This document shows, one piece after another, positions 44,193 through 53,715 of a stretch of DNA of 64,000 bases. How positions within the stretch are numbered: position 1 is the first letter of the stretch; each line of letters starts with the position of its first letter. Both the position numbers and the translations under genes were made by a program. The notes beneath the pieces are model-generated. The model did not search any database. It saw nothing but the letters and a program-made list of their open reading frames with translations, and was not told where the DNA came from. The stretch lies in NCBI GenBank assembly GCA_017614155.1, contig JAGACK010000046.1, forward strand, positions 1-64,000, in the 5' to 3' direction. Source of the DNA: Lachnospiraceae bacterium (GTDB lineage: Bacteria; Bacillota; Clostridia; Lachnospirales; Lachnospiraceae).

Positions 44193-44262
44193 CTGTTTTG
44201 CGACGCCCTTTTTCGAGCCGTTATGATACCCGGAAAACGCAATTAAACAGGGATGCAGGTAC
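44193..44262 (-). repeat. Intergenic repeat, copy B
   Basis: Inverted partner of copy A at 34770-34839. The core reads TATCATAACGGCTCGAAAAA on the minus strand. The copies share 58 of 70 positions. It overlaps the hairpin starting at 44255. Confidence 0.8.
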
Positions 44263-44309
44263 ATGGATGTACCTGCAAGGCCGCATGAACATGGATGTGA
44301 ATTGCGGCC
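44255..44309. repeat. Two adjacent palindromic hairpins
   Basis: GCAGGTACAT/ATGTACCTGC forms a 10-bp perfect stem with a 2-nt loop (44255-44276). GGCCGCA/TGCGGCC forms a 7-bp stem (44279-44309) with a 17-nt loop. Both contain the string ACATGGATGT. No T-tract follows. They look like a REP-type element joined to repeat copy B. Confidence 0.6.
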
Positions 44310-44479
44310 GACCCGTCACTCCGGCAGATTCCGGAGGCGTTTTCCCGATATCATAGGCGAGAAAAAACCGGCGAGCAAAACGGGATCTGCGGCCCAGACA
44401 AATCACCGCGGGAATTCAGATTTTGCACATTTCCGTGGGGTGAGACGGCAAAACCAAGGCAAAGTGGTTGACATAAAAA

Positions 44480-44506
44480 TGGGACAGAGATACGTCCCCT
44501 GTCCCA
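44480..44506. repeat. Short inverted repeat TGGGACAG...CTGTCCCA
   Basis: An 8-bp perfect inverted repeat with an 11-nt loop, plus a further CTGTCCCA at 44518-44525. Its use is unknown; it does not look like a T-box or a terminator. Confidence 0.5.
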
Positions 44507-44532
44507 CTGACCCACCCCTGTCCCACTTCGTC

Positions 44533-44561
44533 TTGTTTTTTTGGCGGCGAATTGGTATCAT
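44533..44561 (+). promoter_or_regulatory. Candidate promoter of ileS
   Basis: TTGTTT at 44533-44538 and TATCAT at 44556-44561 are separated by 17 bp. The start codon is about 37 nt downstream, which leaves no room for a T-box leader. Confidence 0.45.
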
Positions 44562-44598
44562 ATTGAAGTGTGTGTAAAAAAGATATTTGGAGGCAGAA

Positions 44599-47500
44599 AT
44601 GTACGAGAAAGTCAATACCGACCTGAATTTCGTGGATCGGGAGAAAGAGATCGAGAAGTTCTGGAAGGACAATAAGATATTCGAAAAATCAATGGAAATA
44701 CGCAAAGGGTGCGATACCTACACCTTTTATGACGGTCCGCCCACAGCAAACGGGAAACCGCATATAGGACATGTTCTGACCAGGGTCATAAAGGATATGA
44801 TACCCAGATACCGCACGATGAAGGGATATTTTGTCCCGAGAAAAGCCGGATGGGATACACACGGACTGCCCGTTGAGCTTGAGGTTGAAAAGAAGCTCGG
44901 ACTTGACGGAAAGGATCAGATAGAAAAATACGGACTGGAGCCCTTCATAAAGGAATGCAAGGAATCAGTCTGGAAATACAAGGGGATGTGGGAGGATTTT
45001 TCCTCAACTGTCGGCTTCTGGGCTGACATGGATGATCCCTATGTGACATATGAGGATGACTACATAGAATCCGAATGGTGGGCCTTAAAGACGATCTGGG
45101 ACAAGGGACTGCTCTATAAGGGCTTCAAGATCGTGCCTTACTGCCCGCGCTGCGGAACACCTCTTTCATCACACGAGGTGGCCCAGGGCTACAAAAATGT
45201 AAAGGAAAGATCCGCTATAGCAAGGTTTAAGGTAAAGGGAGAGGATGCCTACATCCTGGCATGGACAACAACCCCCTGGACCCTTCCTTCCAATGTGGCG
45301 CTCTGCGTCAATCCGGATGTTGATTATATAAAGGTAAAGACAAAGGACGGCTATACATATTATCTTGCACAGGCCCTGGCCGAAAAGGTGCTCGGAGGAG
45401 AAGAGACAGCTCCCTACGAAGTGCTTGAAAAGTACACAGGAAAGGATCTTTGCGGGAAAGAATACGAAGCCCTGTTTGAATGCTCTGCGATCGAAGCGGA
45501 AAAGCAGAAAAAGAAGGCTCACTTTGTGGTGGCGGATAATTATGTCACGACAGAAGACGGTACCGGAGTTGTCCATATAGCTCCAGCATTCGGCGAGGAT
45601 GACGCGAGGGTCGGAAGAGAGAACGATCTTCCGCTGGTACAGTTTGTGGACGAGAGCGGAAACATGACAAAGGAAACACCCTTTGCCGGAAAATTCGTAA
45701 AGGATGCCGACAAGGATGTGCTCGTGGATCTTGAAAAGAGAGGACTTCTGTTTTCGGCTCCCAAGTTTGAACATGATTATCCTTTCTGCTGGAGATGCGA
45801 CACACCTCTCATTTATTATGCAAGAGAGTCATGGTTCATAAAGATGACCGCTGTCCGGGACAATATGATCAAAAACAACGATCAGATAAACTGGATCCCT
45901 CCGACGATCGGCACGGGAAGGTTCGGAGAGTGGCTCAAGAACCTCCAGGACTGGGCAGTATCAAGGAACCGTTACTGGGGAACCCCCTTGAATATCTGGG
46001 AGTGCCCTGACTGCAAAAAGAGGGTATCCATAGGATCTAGGGAGGAACTCTATAAGCTGTCCGGAAATGAAAAGGCAAAGACGGTTGAGCTTCACAGGCC
46101 TTTCATAGATGATATAACGATCAAGTGTGATGAGTGCGGCGGCACGATGAAGAGAGTGCCTGAGGTTATTGACTGCTGGTTCGATTCGGGAGCCATGCCT
46201 TTCGCGCAGCATCATTATCCTTTTGAAAATGAAGATCTTTTCAAGAGCCAGTATCCGGCATCATTCATAAGCGAGGCTGTGGATCAGACGAGAGGCTGGT
46301 TCTATTCGCTGCTTGCCGAAAGCACCCTGCTCTTTGACAGCCCCTGCTATGAAAATGTCATAGTCCTCGGACTGGTTCAGGATGCCGACGGACAGAAGAT
46401 GAGCAAGTCAAAGGGAAATGCGGTTGATCCTTTTGACGCCCTGGAGAAATTCGGAGCGGATGCCATCAGATGGTATTTCTACATTAACTCGGCGCCCTGG
46501 CTTCCCAACCGTTTCCATGATGACGCGGTGACGGAGGGTCAGAGGAAGTTCATGGGAACTCTCTGGAACACTTATGCGTTCTTCGTGCTCTACGCGAACA
46601 TCGACGGCTTTGATGCTTCAAAATACAGCCTTGAAAAGGACAAGCTGCCCGTTATGGACAGGTGGATCCTTTCAAAGCTCAACGCCTGCATCAAAGAGAC
46701 AGATAATGATCTTGATAACTACAGGATCACCGAGGCGGCAAAGTGCCTGCAGGAATTCGTGGATGACCTGAGCAACTGGTATGTCAGACGCTGCAGGGAC
46801 AGGTTCTGGGCAAAGGGAATGGAGCAGGACAAGATAAATGCCTATATGACGCTTTACACCTGCCTCGTTGATATCTGCCGCGCGGCAGCTCCCATGGTAC
46901 CTTTCATGACAGAGGAGATATACCAGAACCTGGTGCGCTCCGTCAATAAGGAAGCGCCGGAATCCATACATCTGACTGATTATCCCGTATGCGATGAGAC
47001 GATGATAGATGAGACGCTCATGAGGGATATGGATGAGGTTCTCGACATAGTGGTTCTTTCAAGGGCTGCAAGGAATGCCTGCAATATCAAGAACCGCCAG
47101 CCTATAGCAAAGATGTATGTGAAGGCTGAAAATGAGCTTTCAAAATTCTATAAGGACATCATAGCCGACGAGCTCAATGTCAAGGAGGTGGAATTCTCCG
47201 ATGATGTCAGGAACTTCACGACCTATACCTTTAAGCCGCAGCTGAAGACTGTAGGACCTAAATACGGAAAGGTCCTTGGAAAGATCAGGGAATATCTTTC
47301 ATCCCTTGACGGAAATGCGGCAATGGATGAGCTTGAAGAAAAGGGCGAGCTTAAACTTGATGCCGACGGCACAGAGGTTGCACTTTCAAAGGATGATCTT
47401 CTTATCGAGATGACAAGCCGCGAAGGCTTTGTCGAGCAGTCGGATAATAAGATCACGGTGGTGCTTGACACGAACCTGACGGATGACCTGATCGAAGAGG

Positions 47501-47748
47501 GATTCGTGAGGGAGCTTATCTCAAAGATCCAGAACATGAGAAAAGAAGCGGGCTTTGAGGTGATGGACAAGATCACGGTCTATTCCGAAGGAAACGATAC
47601 TCTTGCCGGATATCTTGAAAAGAATTCTGAATTCGTATTGAAAGAAGTAATGGCTGAAAAGATAGTTGCCGGAAGCACGGACGGATATACAAAACAGTGG
47701 GATATTAACGGACAGAAAGTAACACTCGGAGTAAAAAAGAACTCGTAA
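44599..47748 (+). CDS. ileS: Isoleucyl-tRNA synthetase
   Basis: A 1049-residue class I synthetase. YDGPPTANGKPHIGHVLTRV holds the HIGH motif; the editing domain spans about 200-400 (WTTTPWTLPSN, TGVVHIAPAFGEDD); KMSKS is in DGQKMSKSKGNAVDPFD. The C-terminal anticodon-binding domain and length fit the long 'eukaryote-like' IleRS type (IleS2-like) that is often less sensitive to mupirocin; this subclass call is inference from length and the absence of a C-terminal zinc motif typical of the other type. ATG 44599 follows GGAGG by 5 nt; an in-frame TTG at 44587 is less likely. glgP starts 13 bp downstream. Confidence 0.96.
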   Translation: MYEKVNTDLNFVDREKEIEKFWKDNKIFEKSMEIRKGCDTYTFYDGPPTANGKPHIGHVLTRVIKDMIPRYRTMKGYFVPRKAGWDTHGLPVELEVEKKLGLDGKDQIEKYGLEPFIKECKESVWKYKGMWEDFSSTVGFWADMDDPYVTYEDDYIESEWWALKTIWDKGLLYKGFKIVPYCPRCGTPLSSHEVAQGYKNVKERSAIARFKVKGEDAYILAWTTTPWTLPSNVALCVNPDVDYIKVKTKDGYTYYLAQALAEKVLGGEETAPYEVLEKYTGKDLCGKEYEALFECSAIEAEKQKKKAHFVVADNYVTTEDGTGVVHIAPAFGEDDARVGRENDLPLVQFVDESGNMTKETPFAGKFVKDADKDVLVDLEKRGLLFSAPKFEHDYPFCWRCDTPLIYYARESWFIKMTAVRDNMIKNNDQINWIPPTIGTGRFGEWLKNLQDWAVSRNRYWGTPLNIWECPDCKKRVSIGSREELYKLSGNEKAKTVELHRPFIDDITIKCDECGGTMKRVPEVIDCWFDSGAMPFAQHHYPFENEDLFKSQYPASFISEAVDQTRGWFYSLLAESTLLFDSPCYENVIVLGLVQDADGQKMSKSKGNAVDPFDALEKFGADAIRWYFYINSAPWLPNRFHDDAVTEGQRKFMGTLWNTYAFFVLYANIDGFDASKYSLEKDKLPVMDRWILSKLNACIKETDNDLDNYRITEAAKCLQEFVDDLSNWYVRRCRDRFWAKGMEQDKINAYMTLYTCLVDICRAAAPMVPFMTEEIYQNLVRSVNKEAPESIHLTDYPVCDETMIDETLMRDMDEVLDIVVLSRAARNACNIKNRQPIAKMYVKAENELSKFYKDIIADELNVKEVEFSDDVRNFTTYTFKPQLKTVGPKYGKVLGKIREYLSSLDGNAAMDELEEKGELKLDADGTEVALSKDDLLIEMTSREGFVEQSDNKITVVLDTNLTDDLIEEGFVRELISKIQNMRKEAGFEVMDKITVYSEGNDTLAGYLEKNSEFVLKEVMAEKIVAGSTDGYTKQWDINGQKVTLGVKKNS

Positions 47749-47761
47749 GGGAGGAAGCAAA

Positions 47762-50227
47762 ATGTTGATCAACCAGACTTTTGACAAGGAAGCTTTCAAA
47801 AAAGCGGTCAAAGAGAATGTGAAGGTCCTCTACAGAAAGAATCTGAATGAGGCGTCACCCCAGCAGGCTTACGAAGCGGTATGCTACACGGTGAAGGACA
47901 CGATCATCGAAAAATGGATGCAGACGCAGAAGGCCTATGAGAAAGAAGATCCGAAGACGGTCTATTATCTTTCGATGGAATTCCTGATGGGAAGAGCGCT
48001 CGGGAACAACCTCATAAACCTGTGTGAGTACAAGGAAGTGAAAAAGGCTCTTCACGAGCTTGATCTCGACCTCAATATGATAGAAGATCAGGAACCGGAT
48101 GCTGCGCTCGGAAACGGCGGTCTGGGAAGGCTTGCAGCCTGCTTCCTTGATTCACTGGCAACCCTGGGCTACAGTGCATACGGATGCGGCATCAGATACC
48201 GTTACGGTATGTTTAAGCAGAAGATCAGGGACGGATATCAGATGGAGATTCCCGATGACTGGCTAAGAGAGGGCAATCCTTTTGAGCTTCGGAGGAGAGA
48301 ATATCAGAAAGAAGTCAAGTTTGGCGGCTATGTGAGAGTCGAGACCGGTGAGAACGGAAGGAATAAATTCATCCAGGAAGGCTGTCAGTCGGTCATGGCA
48401 GTACCCTATGACATGCCCATAGTAGGATACGGAAACGGCATAGTGAACACCCTTCGTATCTGGGATGCCGAGCCGGTGGAATGCTTCCAGCTCGATTCCT
48501 TTGACAAGGGCGACTATCACAAGGCGGTTGAACAGGATAACCTGGCACGGAATATCGTAGAGGTCCTCTATCCCAACGATAACCATTACGCAGGAAAAGA
48601 GCTCAGGCTCAAGCAGCAGTATTTCTTCATATCCGCATCCGTACAGGAAGCAGTCGCAAAATACATGCGCAAGCATGATGATGTGAAGAAATTCTATGAA
48701 AAGAATATATTCCAGCTCAATGACACGCATCCTACGGTCGCGGTCGCTGAGCTCATGAGGATACTCATGGATGACTACGGACTGACATGGGATGAAGCAT
48801 GGTCTGTTACCACAAAGACCTGCGCTTACACAAACCATACGATCATGTCCGAGGCTTTGGAAAAGTGGCCGATGGAGCTTTTCTCGAGGCTGCTTCCGAG
48901 GATCTATCAGATCGTGGAAGAGATAAACAGGAGATTCTGCCTCGAGATATCGGCAAAATATCCCGGGGATCAGGAGAAGATCCGCAAGATGGCCATCATC
49001 TACGACGGTCAGGTCAGGATGGCAAATCTGGCTATCTGTGCAGGCTTTTCGGTAAACGGCGTGGCAAGGCTTCATACCGAGATACTCAAGAAGCAGGAGC
49101 TGCGTGACTTCTATGAGATGATGCCCGAAAAATTCAATAATAAGACAAACGGCATCACCCAGAGGCGTTTCCTTCTTCACGGAAATCCCCTGCTTGCCGA
49201 CTGGGTCACAGATCACATAGGCAACGACTGGATCACGGATCTGTCAAAGATCAAGGGACTGAAGGTCTATGCAGAGGACAGAAAAGCACAGAGCGAGTTC
49301 ATGAACATCAAGTTCAAGAACAAGGAAAGGCTTGCGAAATATATACTGGATCACAACAAGGTCGCGGTAGATCCCAGATCCATATTCGATGTGCAGGTAA
49401 AGCGTCTGCATGAGTACAAGAGACAGCTTCTCAACATCCTGCATGTCATGTATCTGTATAATAAGATCAAGGCGAATCCCGAGATGGATTTCTATCCCAG
49501 GACCTTTATATTCGGAGCAAAGGCGGCAGCGGGCTACAGGAACGCAAAGCTTACGATCAAGCTCATAAACTCCGTTGCCGATGTTGTCAATAATGACGCT
49601 TCCATCGGAGGAAAGATAAAGGTTGTCTTCATCGAGGACTACAGGGTATCAAACGCGGAGATGATCTTTGCGGCAGCCGATGTTTCCGAACAGATCTCAA
49701 CGGCTTCAAAGGAGGCATCCGGAACCGGAAACATGAAGTTCAGGCTCAACGGCGCGCTGACCATAGGTACCATGGACGGTGCGAATGTCGAGATGGCAGA
49801 GGAAGTCGGGGCGGAGAATATGTTCATCTTCGGACTCTCCTCGGACGAGGTCATCAGCTTTGAGAATAACGGCGGATACAATCCCATGGATATCTTCAAT
49901 AACGACCAGGATATCCGCGAAGTCCTGATGCAGCTCATCAACGGAACCTATTCCAAAAACGATCCTGAGCTTTTCCGCGATCTGTACAATTCACTGCTCA
50001 ATACGCAGGTGACAAGCCGTGCGGATACCTACTTTATCCTGAAGGATTTCAGGGCTTATGCCGAGGCACAGGAAGAAGTAGAAAAGGAATACAAGAAGAC
50101 TCAGGAATGGGCAAGAAAGGCCATACTGAATGTTGCATCGAGCGGCAAGTTCTCATCCGACAGGACCATAAGGGAATATGTGGACGAGATTTGGCATCTT
50201 GACAGAGTTAAGCTCAGAAAGAAATAA
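47762..50227 (+). CDS. glgP: Glycogen/maltodextrin phosphorylase
   Basis: An 821-residue PLP enzyme that releases glucose 1-phosphate from glycogen or maltodextrins. Family marks: YLSMEFLMGRALGNNL, LGNGGLGRLAACFLDS, GYGIRYRYGMF-type segment (CGIRYRYGMF here), NDTHPTVAVAELMR, KRLHEYKRQLLNILH, and the PLP-lysine segment EASGTGNMKFRLNGALTIG. Length is standard. It lies close behind ileS with its own GGGAGG site. It complements glgC-glgD 20 kb upstream, so the cell both makes and degrades glycogen. Confidence 0.97.
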   Translation: MLINQTFDKEAFKKAVKENVKVLYRKNLNEASPQQAYEAVCYTVKDTIIEKWMQTQKAYEKEDPKTVYYLSMEFLMGRALGNNLINLCEYKEVKKALHELDLDLNMIEDQEPDAALGNGGLGRLAACFLDSLATLGYSAYGCGIRYRYGMFKQKIRDGYQMEIPDDWLREGNPFELRRREYQKEVKFGGYVRVETGENGRNKFIQEGCQSVMAVPYDMPIVGYGNGIVNTLRIWDAEPVECFQLDSFDKGDYHKAVEQDNLARNIVEVLYPNDNHYAGKELRLKQQYFFISASVQEAVAKYMRKHDDVKKFYEKNIFQLNDTHPTVAVAELMRILMDDYGLTWDEAWSVTTKTCAYTNHTIMSEALEKWPMELFSRLLPRIYQIVEEINRRFCLEISAKYPGDQEKIRKMAIIYDGQVRMANLAICAGFSVNGVARLHTEILKKQELRDFYEMMPEKFNNKTNGITQRRFLLHGNPLLADWVTDHIGNDWITDLSKIKGLKVYAEDRKAQSEFMNIKFKNKERLAKYILDHNKVAVDPRSIFDVQVKRLHEYKRQLLNILHVMYLYNKIKANPEMDFYPRTFIFGAKAAAGYRNAKLTIKLINSVADVVNNDASIGGKIKVVFIEDYRVSNAEMIFAAADVSEQISTASKEASGTGNMKFRLNGALTIGTMDGANVEMAEEVGAENMFIFGLSSDEVISFENNGGYNPMDIFNNDQDIREVLMQLINGTYSKNDPELFRDLYNSLLNTQVTSRADTYFILKDFRAYAEAQEEVEKEYKKTQEWARKAILNVASSGKFSSDRTIREYVDEIWHLDRVKLRKK

Positions 50228-50260
50228 GGAAAGAGATAATAAAACAGTAAAGGAAAAGAT

Positions 50261-52546
50261 ATGTCAGCAACCGTTGATAAATGTATAAAGGTAAAAGGCA
50301 GCGGAGCGTTCATAAAGGACGGAGTCATCATCGCTGATGATGCAGGCTCCCTCGATAAGGCTGAGGCTGCAAAGGGAACGATAGCCTACAGTATATTGAA
50401 GGCTCACAATACCTCTTCCGACATGGAAGACCTGAAGATAAAGTTTGACTGCCTGACATCCCATGATATCACCTTCGTCGGCATAATACAGACAGCCAGA
50501 GCTTCGGGACTGAAAAGATTCCCTCTGCCCTATGTTCTCACAAACTGCCACAATTCCCTCTGCGCAGTGGGTGGCACGATAAATGAGGACGATCATGTAT
50601 TCGGACTGTCTGCCGCGAGAAAATACGGCGGAGTTTATGTTCCGCCTCACCAGGCTGTCATCCACCAGTATGCAAGGGAAATGCTTGCAGGCTGCGGAAA
50701 GATGATACTGGGTTCCGATTCACATACGCGCTATGGAGCACTCGGGACCATGGCTGTGGGAGAAGGCGGCGGAGAACTCGTAAAGCAGCTTCTGTCCCAG
50801 ACCTATGACATCAAAAGGCCCGATGTGGCAGCGATATACCTGACGGGAGAAGTGCCCTTCGGTGTCGGCCCCCAGGATGTTGCCGTAGCCCTTATAGGAA
50901 AGCTTTTTGAAAAGGGCATAGTCAAGAATAAAGTCATGGAATTCATCGGACCCGGAGTAAAGAGCCTGTCCGCTGATTTCAGAATCGGCATAGATGTCAT
51001 GACGACCGAGACTACCTGCCTGTCATCCATCTGGCAGACAGACGAGACCATACATGAATGGTATGAGATACACGGAAGGGAAGGAGAATACAAAGAGCTG
51101 AAGCCGTCGGCTGTCGCTTGTTATGATGAGCTTGTGACCGTTGATCTGTCGCAGATACGCCCGATGATAGCGATGCCCTTCCATCCCTCAAATGCTTATT
51201 CGATCGATGAAGTAAATGAAAACACGGAAGAGATACTGGCGCTTACCGAAGAAAGGGCAAAGACCTCTTTTGGCGATAAGGTACAGTTTGATCTTCATTC
51301 CAAATTAAAGGACGGAAAGCTTTTTACCGATCAGGGCATCATAGCAGGCTGCGCGGGAGGAGGATTTGAAAACCTGTGCGCGGCAGCGGATATACTTGAC
51401 GGAGCGGACATCGGAAACAGGGAATTTACCATGAGTGTTTATCCTGCATCCATGCCGGTATATGCGGAGCTTGTAAAGAACGGCTCGATATCAAAGCTCA
51501 TAGATGCGGGAGTGGTCATCAAGACCTGTTTTTGCGGTCCCTGCTTCGGAGCAGGAGACACGCCCGCAAACAACGCATTTTCAATCAGGCATTCCACGAG
51601 GAATTTCCCCAACAGGGAGGGATCGAAGGTCCAGAATGGGCAGGTCTCATCTGTGGCGCTGATGGATGCAAGATCGATAGCGGCAACAGCTGCGAACAAG
51701 GGCGTGCTTACAGGAGCAGACAGGCTTGATGTAAAGATCGGAAAATACAAATATCACTTTGACTCTGCGATCTACGACAGGAGGGTGTTTGACTCAAAGG
51801 GCAGCGCGGATGAAAACGAAGAACTGATCATGGGCCCGAATATCAAGGACTGGCCCGCGATGCCGGCGCTGACGGACAATCTCCTGCTGAAGATCGTATC
51901 CGAGATCCACGATCCGGTGACAACGACGGATGAGCTCATACCCTCGGGAGAGACTTCATCCTACCGTTCGAATCCTCTGGGGCTTGCAGAATTTGCGCTT
52001 TCCAGAAAGGATCCCGAATATGTAGGCAGGGCGAAGCATATACATCAGTTTGAAAAGGCGAGGGAAGAATCCGAAGCGAAGGCAGAAGAACTCATAAACA
52101 CAGAGAGCGATCTGAAGGAGGCGTGGGATACTGTCCGCAGTACTTATCCTGATGCCGGACTTTCAAATACAGGCATCGGTTCCGCGATATTTGCGGTCAA
52201 GCCGGGCGACGGGTCCGCCAGAGAGCAGGCGGCCTCTGTCCAGAAGGTCCTGGGAGGCTGGGCAAATGTGGCAAATGAATATGCCACGAAGCGTTACCGC
52301 AGCAACCTCATCAACTGGGGCATGCTTCCTTTCATCATAAAAGAAGGAGAACTCCCTTTTTCAAATCTGGATTATCTTTTCATACCGGGCATAAAAAAAG
52401 CGGTAAAAGAAAAGACGGATGAGATAAAGGCATACGCGGTAAAAGGCGGGGAGTTAAAGGAATTCATCCTCACTCTCGGAAGCCTTACCGACAAAGAAAG
52501 ACAGATAATCATTGATGGCTGTCTCATCAATCATAACAGATCATAG
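50261..52546 (+). CDS. Aconitase family hydratase
   Basis: A 761-residue enzyme of the aconitase superfamily. [20 protein letters not shown] is the first signature. A second is [16 protein letters not shown], holding cysteines for the [4Fe-4S] cluster, and NFPNREGSK is the substrate-site segment. The C-terminal swivel domain from about 560 shows [19 protein letters not shown] and [16 protein letters not shown]. The likely reaction is citrate to isocitrate in the branch of the citric acid cycle that supplies glutamate, although related hydratases act on other tricarboxylates. It starts 33 bp after glgP. Confidence 0.88.
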   Translation: MSATVDKCIKVKGSGAFIKDGVIIADDAGSLDKAEAAKGTIAYSILKAHNTSSDMEDLKIKFDCLTSHDITFVGIIQTARASGLKRFPLPYVLTNCHNSLCAVGGTINEDDHVFGLSAARKYGGVYVPPHQAVIHQYAREMLAGCGKMILGSDSHTRYGALGTMAVGEGGGELVKQLLSQTYDIKRPDVAAIYLTGEVPFGVGPQDVAVALIGKLFEKGIVKNKVMEFIGPGVKSLSADFRIGIDVMTTETTCLSSIWQTDETIHEWYEIHGREGEYKELKPSAVACYDELVTVDLSQIRPMIAMPFHPSNAYSIDEVNENTEEILALTEERAKTSFGDKVQFDLHSKLKDGKLFTDQGIIAGCAGGGFENLCAAADILDGADIGNREFTMSVYPASMPVYAELVKNGSISKLIDAGVVIKTCFCGPCFGAGDTPANNAFSIRHSTRNFPNREGSKVQNGQVSSVALMDARSIAATAANKGVLTGADRLDVKIGKYKYHFDSAIYDRRVFDSKGSADENEELIMGPNIKDWPAMPALTDNLLLKIVSEIHDPVTTTDELIPSGETSSYRSNPLGLAEFALSRKDPEYVGRAKHIHQFEKAREESEAKAEELINTESDLKEAWDTVRSTYPDAGLSNTGIGSAIFAVKPGDGSAREQAASVQKVLGGWANVANEYATKRYRSNLINWGMLPFIIKEGELPFSNLDYLFIPGIKKAVKEKTDEIKAYAVKGGELKEFILTLGSLTDKERQIIIDGCLINHNRS

Positions 52547-52554
52547 GTTGACCA

Positions 52555-52584
52555 AAGCCGGTCCTCGCACAAGGGGGTCGGCTT
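52555..52584 (+). promoter_or_regulatory. Hairpin between the aconitase gene and carA
   Basis: AAGCCGGTCC pairs with GGGTCGGCTT (two G-T pairs). No T-run follows. It may be a weak terminator or an attenuator arm ahead of the pyrimidine/arginine gene carA. Confidence 0.4.
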
Positions 52585-52620
52585 GTTGCAAGTTTAGAGA
52601 TGCTTTTTCGGAGGTTGGAA

Positions 52621-53715
52621 ATGAAAGCATTTTTGATCCTTGAAGACAAAACTGTATTTACCGGAGTTTCGATCGGGGCCAGAAAAGAGACCATAAGCGA
52701 GATAGTATTCAACACATCGATGACAGGTTATCTTGAGATACTCACTGACCCGTCCTATGCCGGACAGGCTGTGTGCATGACCTATCCGATGATAGGGAAT
52801 TACGGTATCTGCTATGAGGACATGGAATCTTCGCGTCCCTGGGTCGACGGATATATCGTCAGGGAACTGTCCGAAAAAGACAGCAATTTCAGATCGGAAG
52901 GCACGATCAGTGATTTTCTGATCAAATACGACATACCCGGCATCGCGGGGATAGATACCAGGGCATTGACAAAGATACTCCGCGAAAAGGGCACGATGAA
53001 CGGCATGATCACAACAGATGAAGACTATGTCATCGAAGACATCATCCCGAGGCTGAAGGCCTATACCACGGGTAAGGTTGTGGAAAAGGTCACCTGTATG
53101 GAAAAGAAGGGAATAGCCGGGAACGGTTACAGGATAGCCCTGCTTGATGTGGGAACGAAAAAGGATATTGCCCTGAACCTTGCAAGGAGAGGATGCGATG
53201 TGACGATCTATCCTGCCGGCACGAAGGCAGATGAGATCATCGCGGACAATCCGGACGGCATCATGATTTCGAACGGTCCCGGAGATCCGAAGGAGTGTAC
53301 GGATATAATAAAAGAGATAAGGAAACTCTACGAGACAGACATCCCCATATTTGCCATCTGCCTGGGACACCAGCTCATGGCGCTGGCAACCGGAGGCGAC
53401 ACCCACAGGATGAAATACGGCCACAGGGGAGCGAACCATCCCGTAAAGGACCTTGCGACAGGCCGGGTCTATATCACCTCGCAGAACCACGGTTATGTGG
53501 TTGATGAGACAAAGATACCGGAGAACATGGCAAAGCCGTCATTTATTAATGTAAATGACGGGACAATAGAGGGTCTTGATTATCTGGATAAAAAGATATT
53601 CACAGTGCAGTTCCATCCGGAGGCATGTCCGGGACCCGTGGATACCGGATTCCTTTTTGACAGGTTCCTGAACATGATTAGCGGAAAGGAGAGTGATGGC
53701 CATGCCGAAAAATAA
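52621..53715 (+). CDS. carA: Carbamoyl-phosphate synthase small subunit
   Basis: A 364-residue glutamine amidotransferase that supplies ammonia to CarB. The N-terminal domain has LEDKTVFTGVSIGA and FNTSMTGYLEILTDPSYAGQ. The class I amidotransferase triad is seen in FAICLGHQLMALATGG (Cys) and FHPEACPGP (His, Glu). ATG 52621 is chosen for the GGAGG 6 nt upstream over an earlier ATG at 52600. Its end overlaps carB by 20 nt. Confidence 0.97.
   Translation: MKAFLILEDKTVFTGVSIGARKETISEIVFNTSMTGYLEILTDPSYAGQAVCMTYPMIGNYGICYEDMESSRPWVDGYIVRELSEKDSNFRSEGTISDFLIKYDIPGIAGIDTRALTKILREKGTMNGMITTDEDYVIEDIIPRLKAYTTGKVVEKVTCMEKKGIAGNGYRIALLDVGTKKDIALNLARRGCDVTIYPAGTKADEIIADNPDGIMISNGPGDPKECTDIIKEIRKLYETDIPIFAICLGHQLMALATGGDTHRMKYGHRGANHPVKDLATGRVYITSQNHGYVVDETKIPENMAKPSFINVNDGTIEGLDYLDKKIFTVQFHPEACPGPVDTGFLFDRFLNMISGKESDGHAEK

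Larger units (their letters stand above)
43732..44598. other. 867-bp intergenic stretch: RHS debris, repeats and hairpins
   Basis: It starts with an in-frame stretch that has no start codon (QNKIQSLLENEKINDIPQNP, about 43740-43820) and reads like the end of another toxin or immunity protein. It goes on to an RHS core fragment, a small minus-strand ORF, repeat copy B, two hairpins and a promoter for ileS. A plus-strand frame at 43934-44356 crosses these repeats and is judged spurious. No T-box was seen ahead of ileS. Confidence 0.6.

Noticed and set aside
43934-44356. 140-codon plus-strand reading frame
   Set aside because: It crosses repeat copy B and two hairpins, has no ribosome site and no recognisable protein features.
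44160-44580. T-box riboswitch for ileS
   Set aside because: No T-box sequence, no specifier-loop structure and a promoter too close to the gene.
48263-49216. 317-codon minus-strand frame opposite glgP
   Set aside because: Shadow of glgP.
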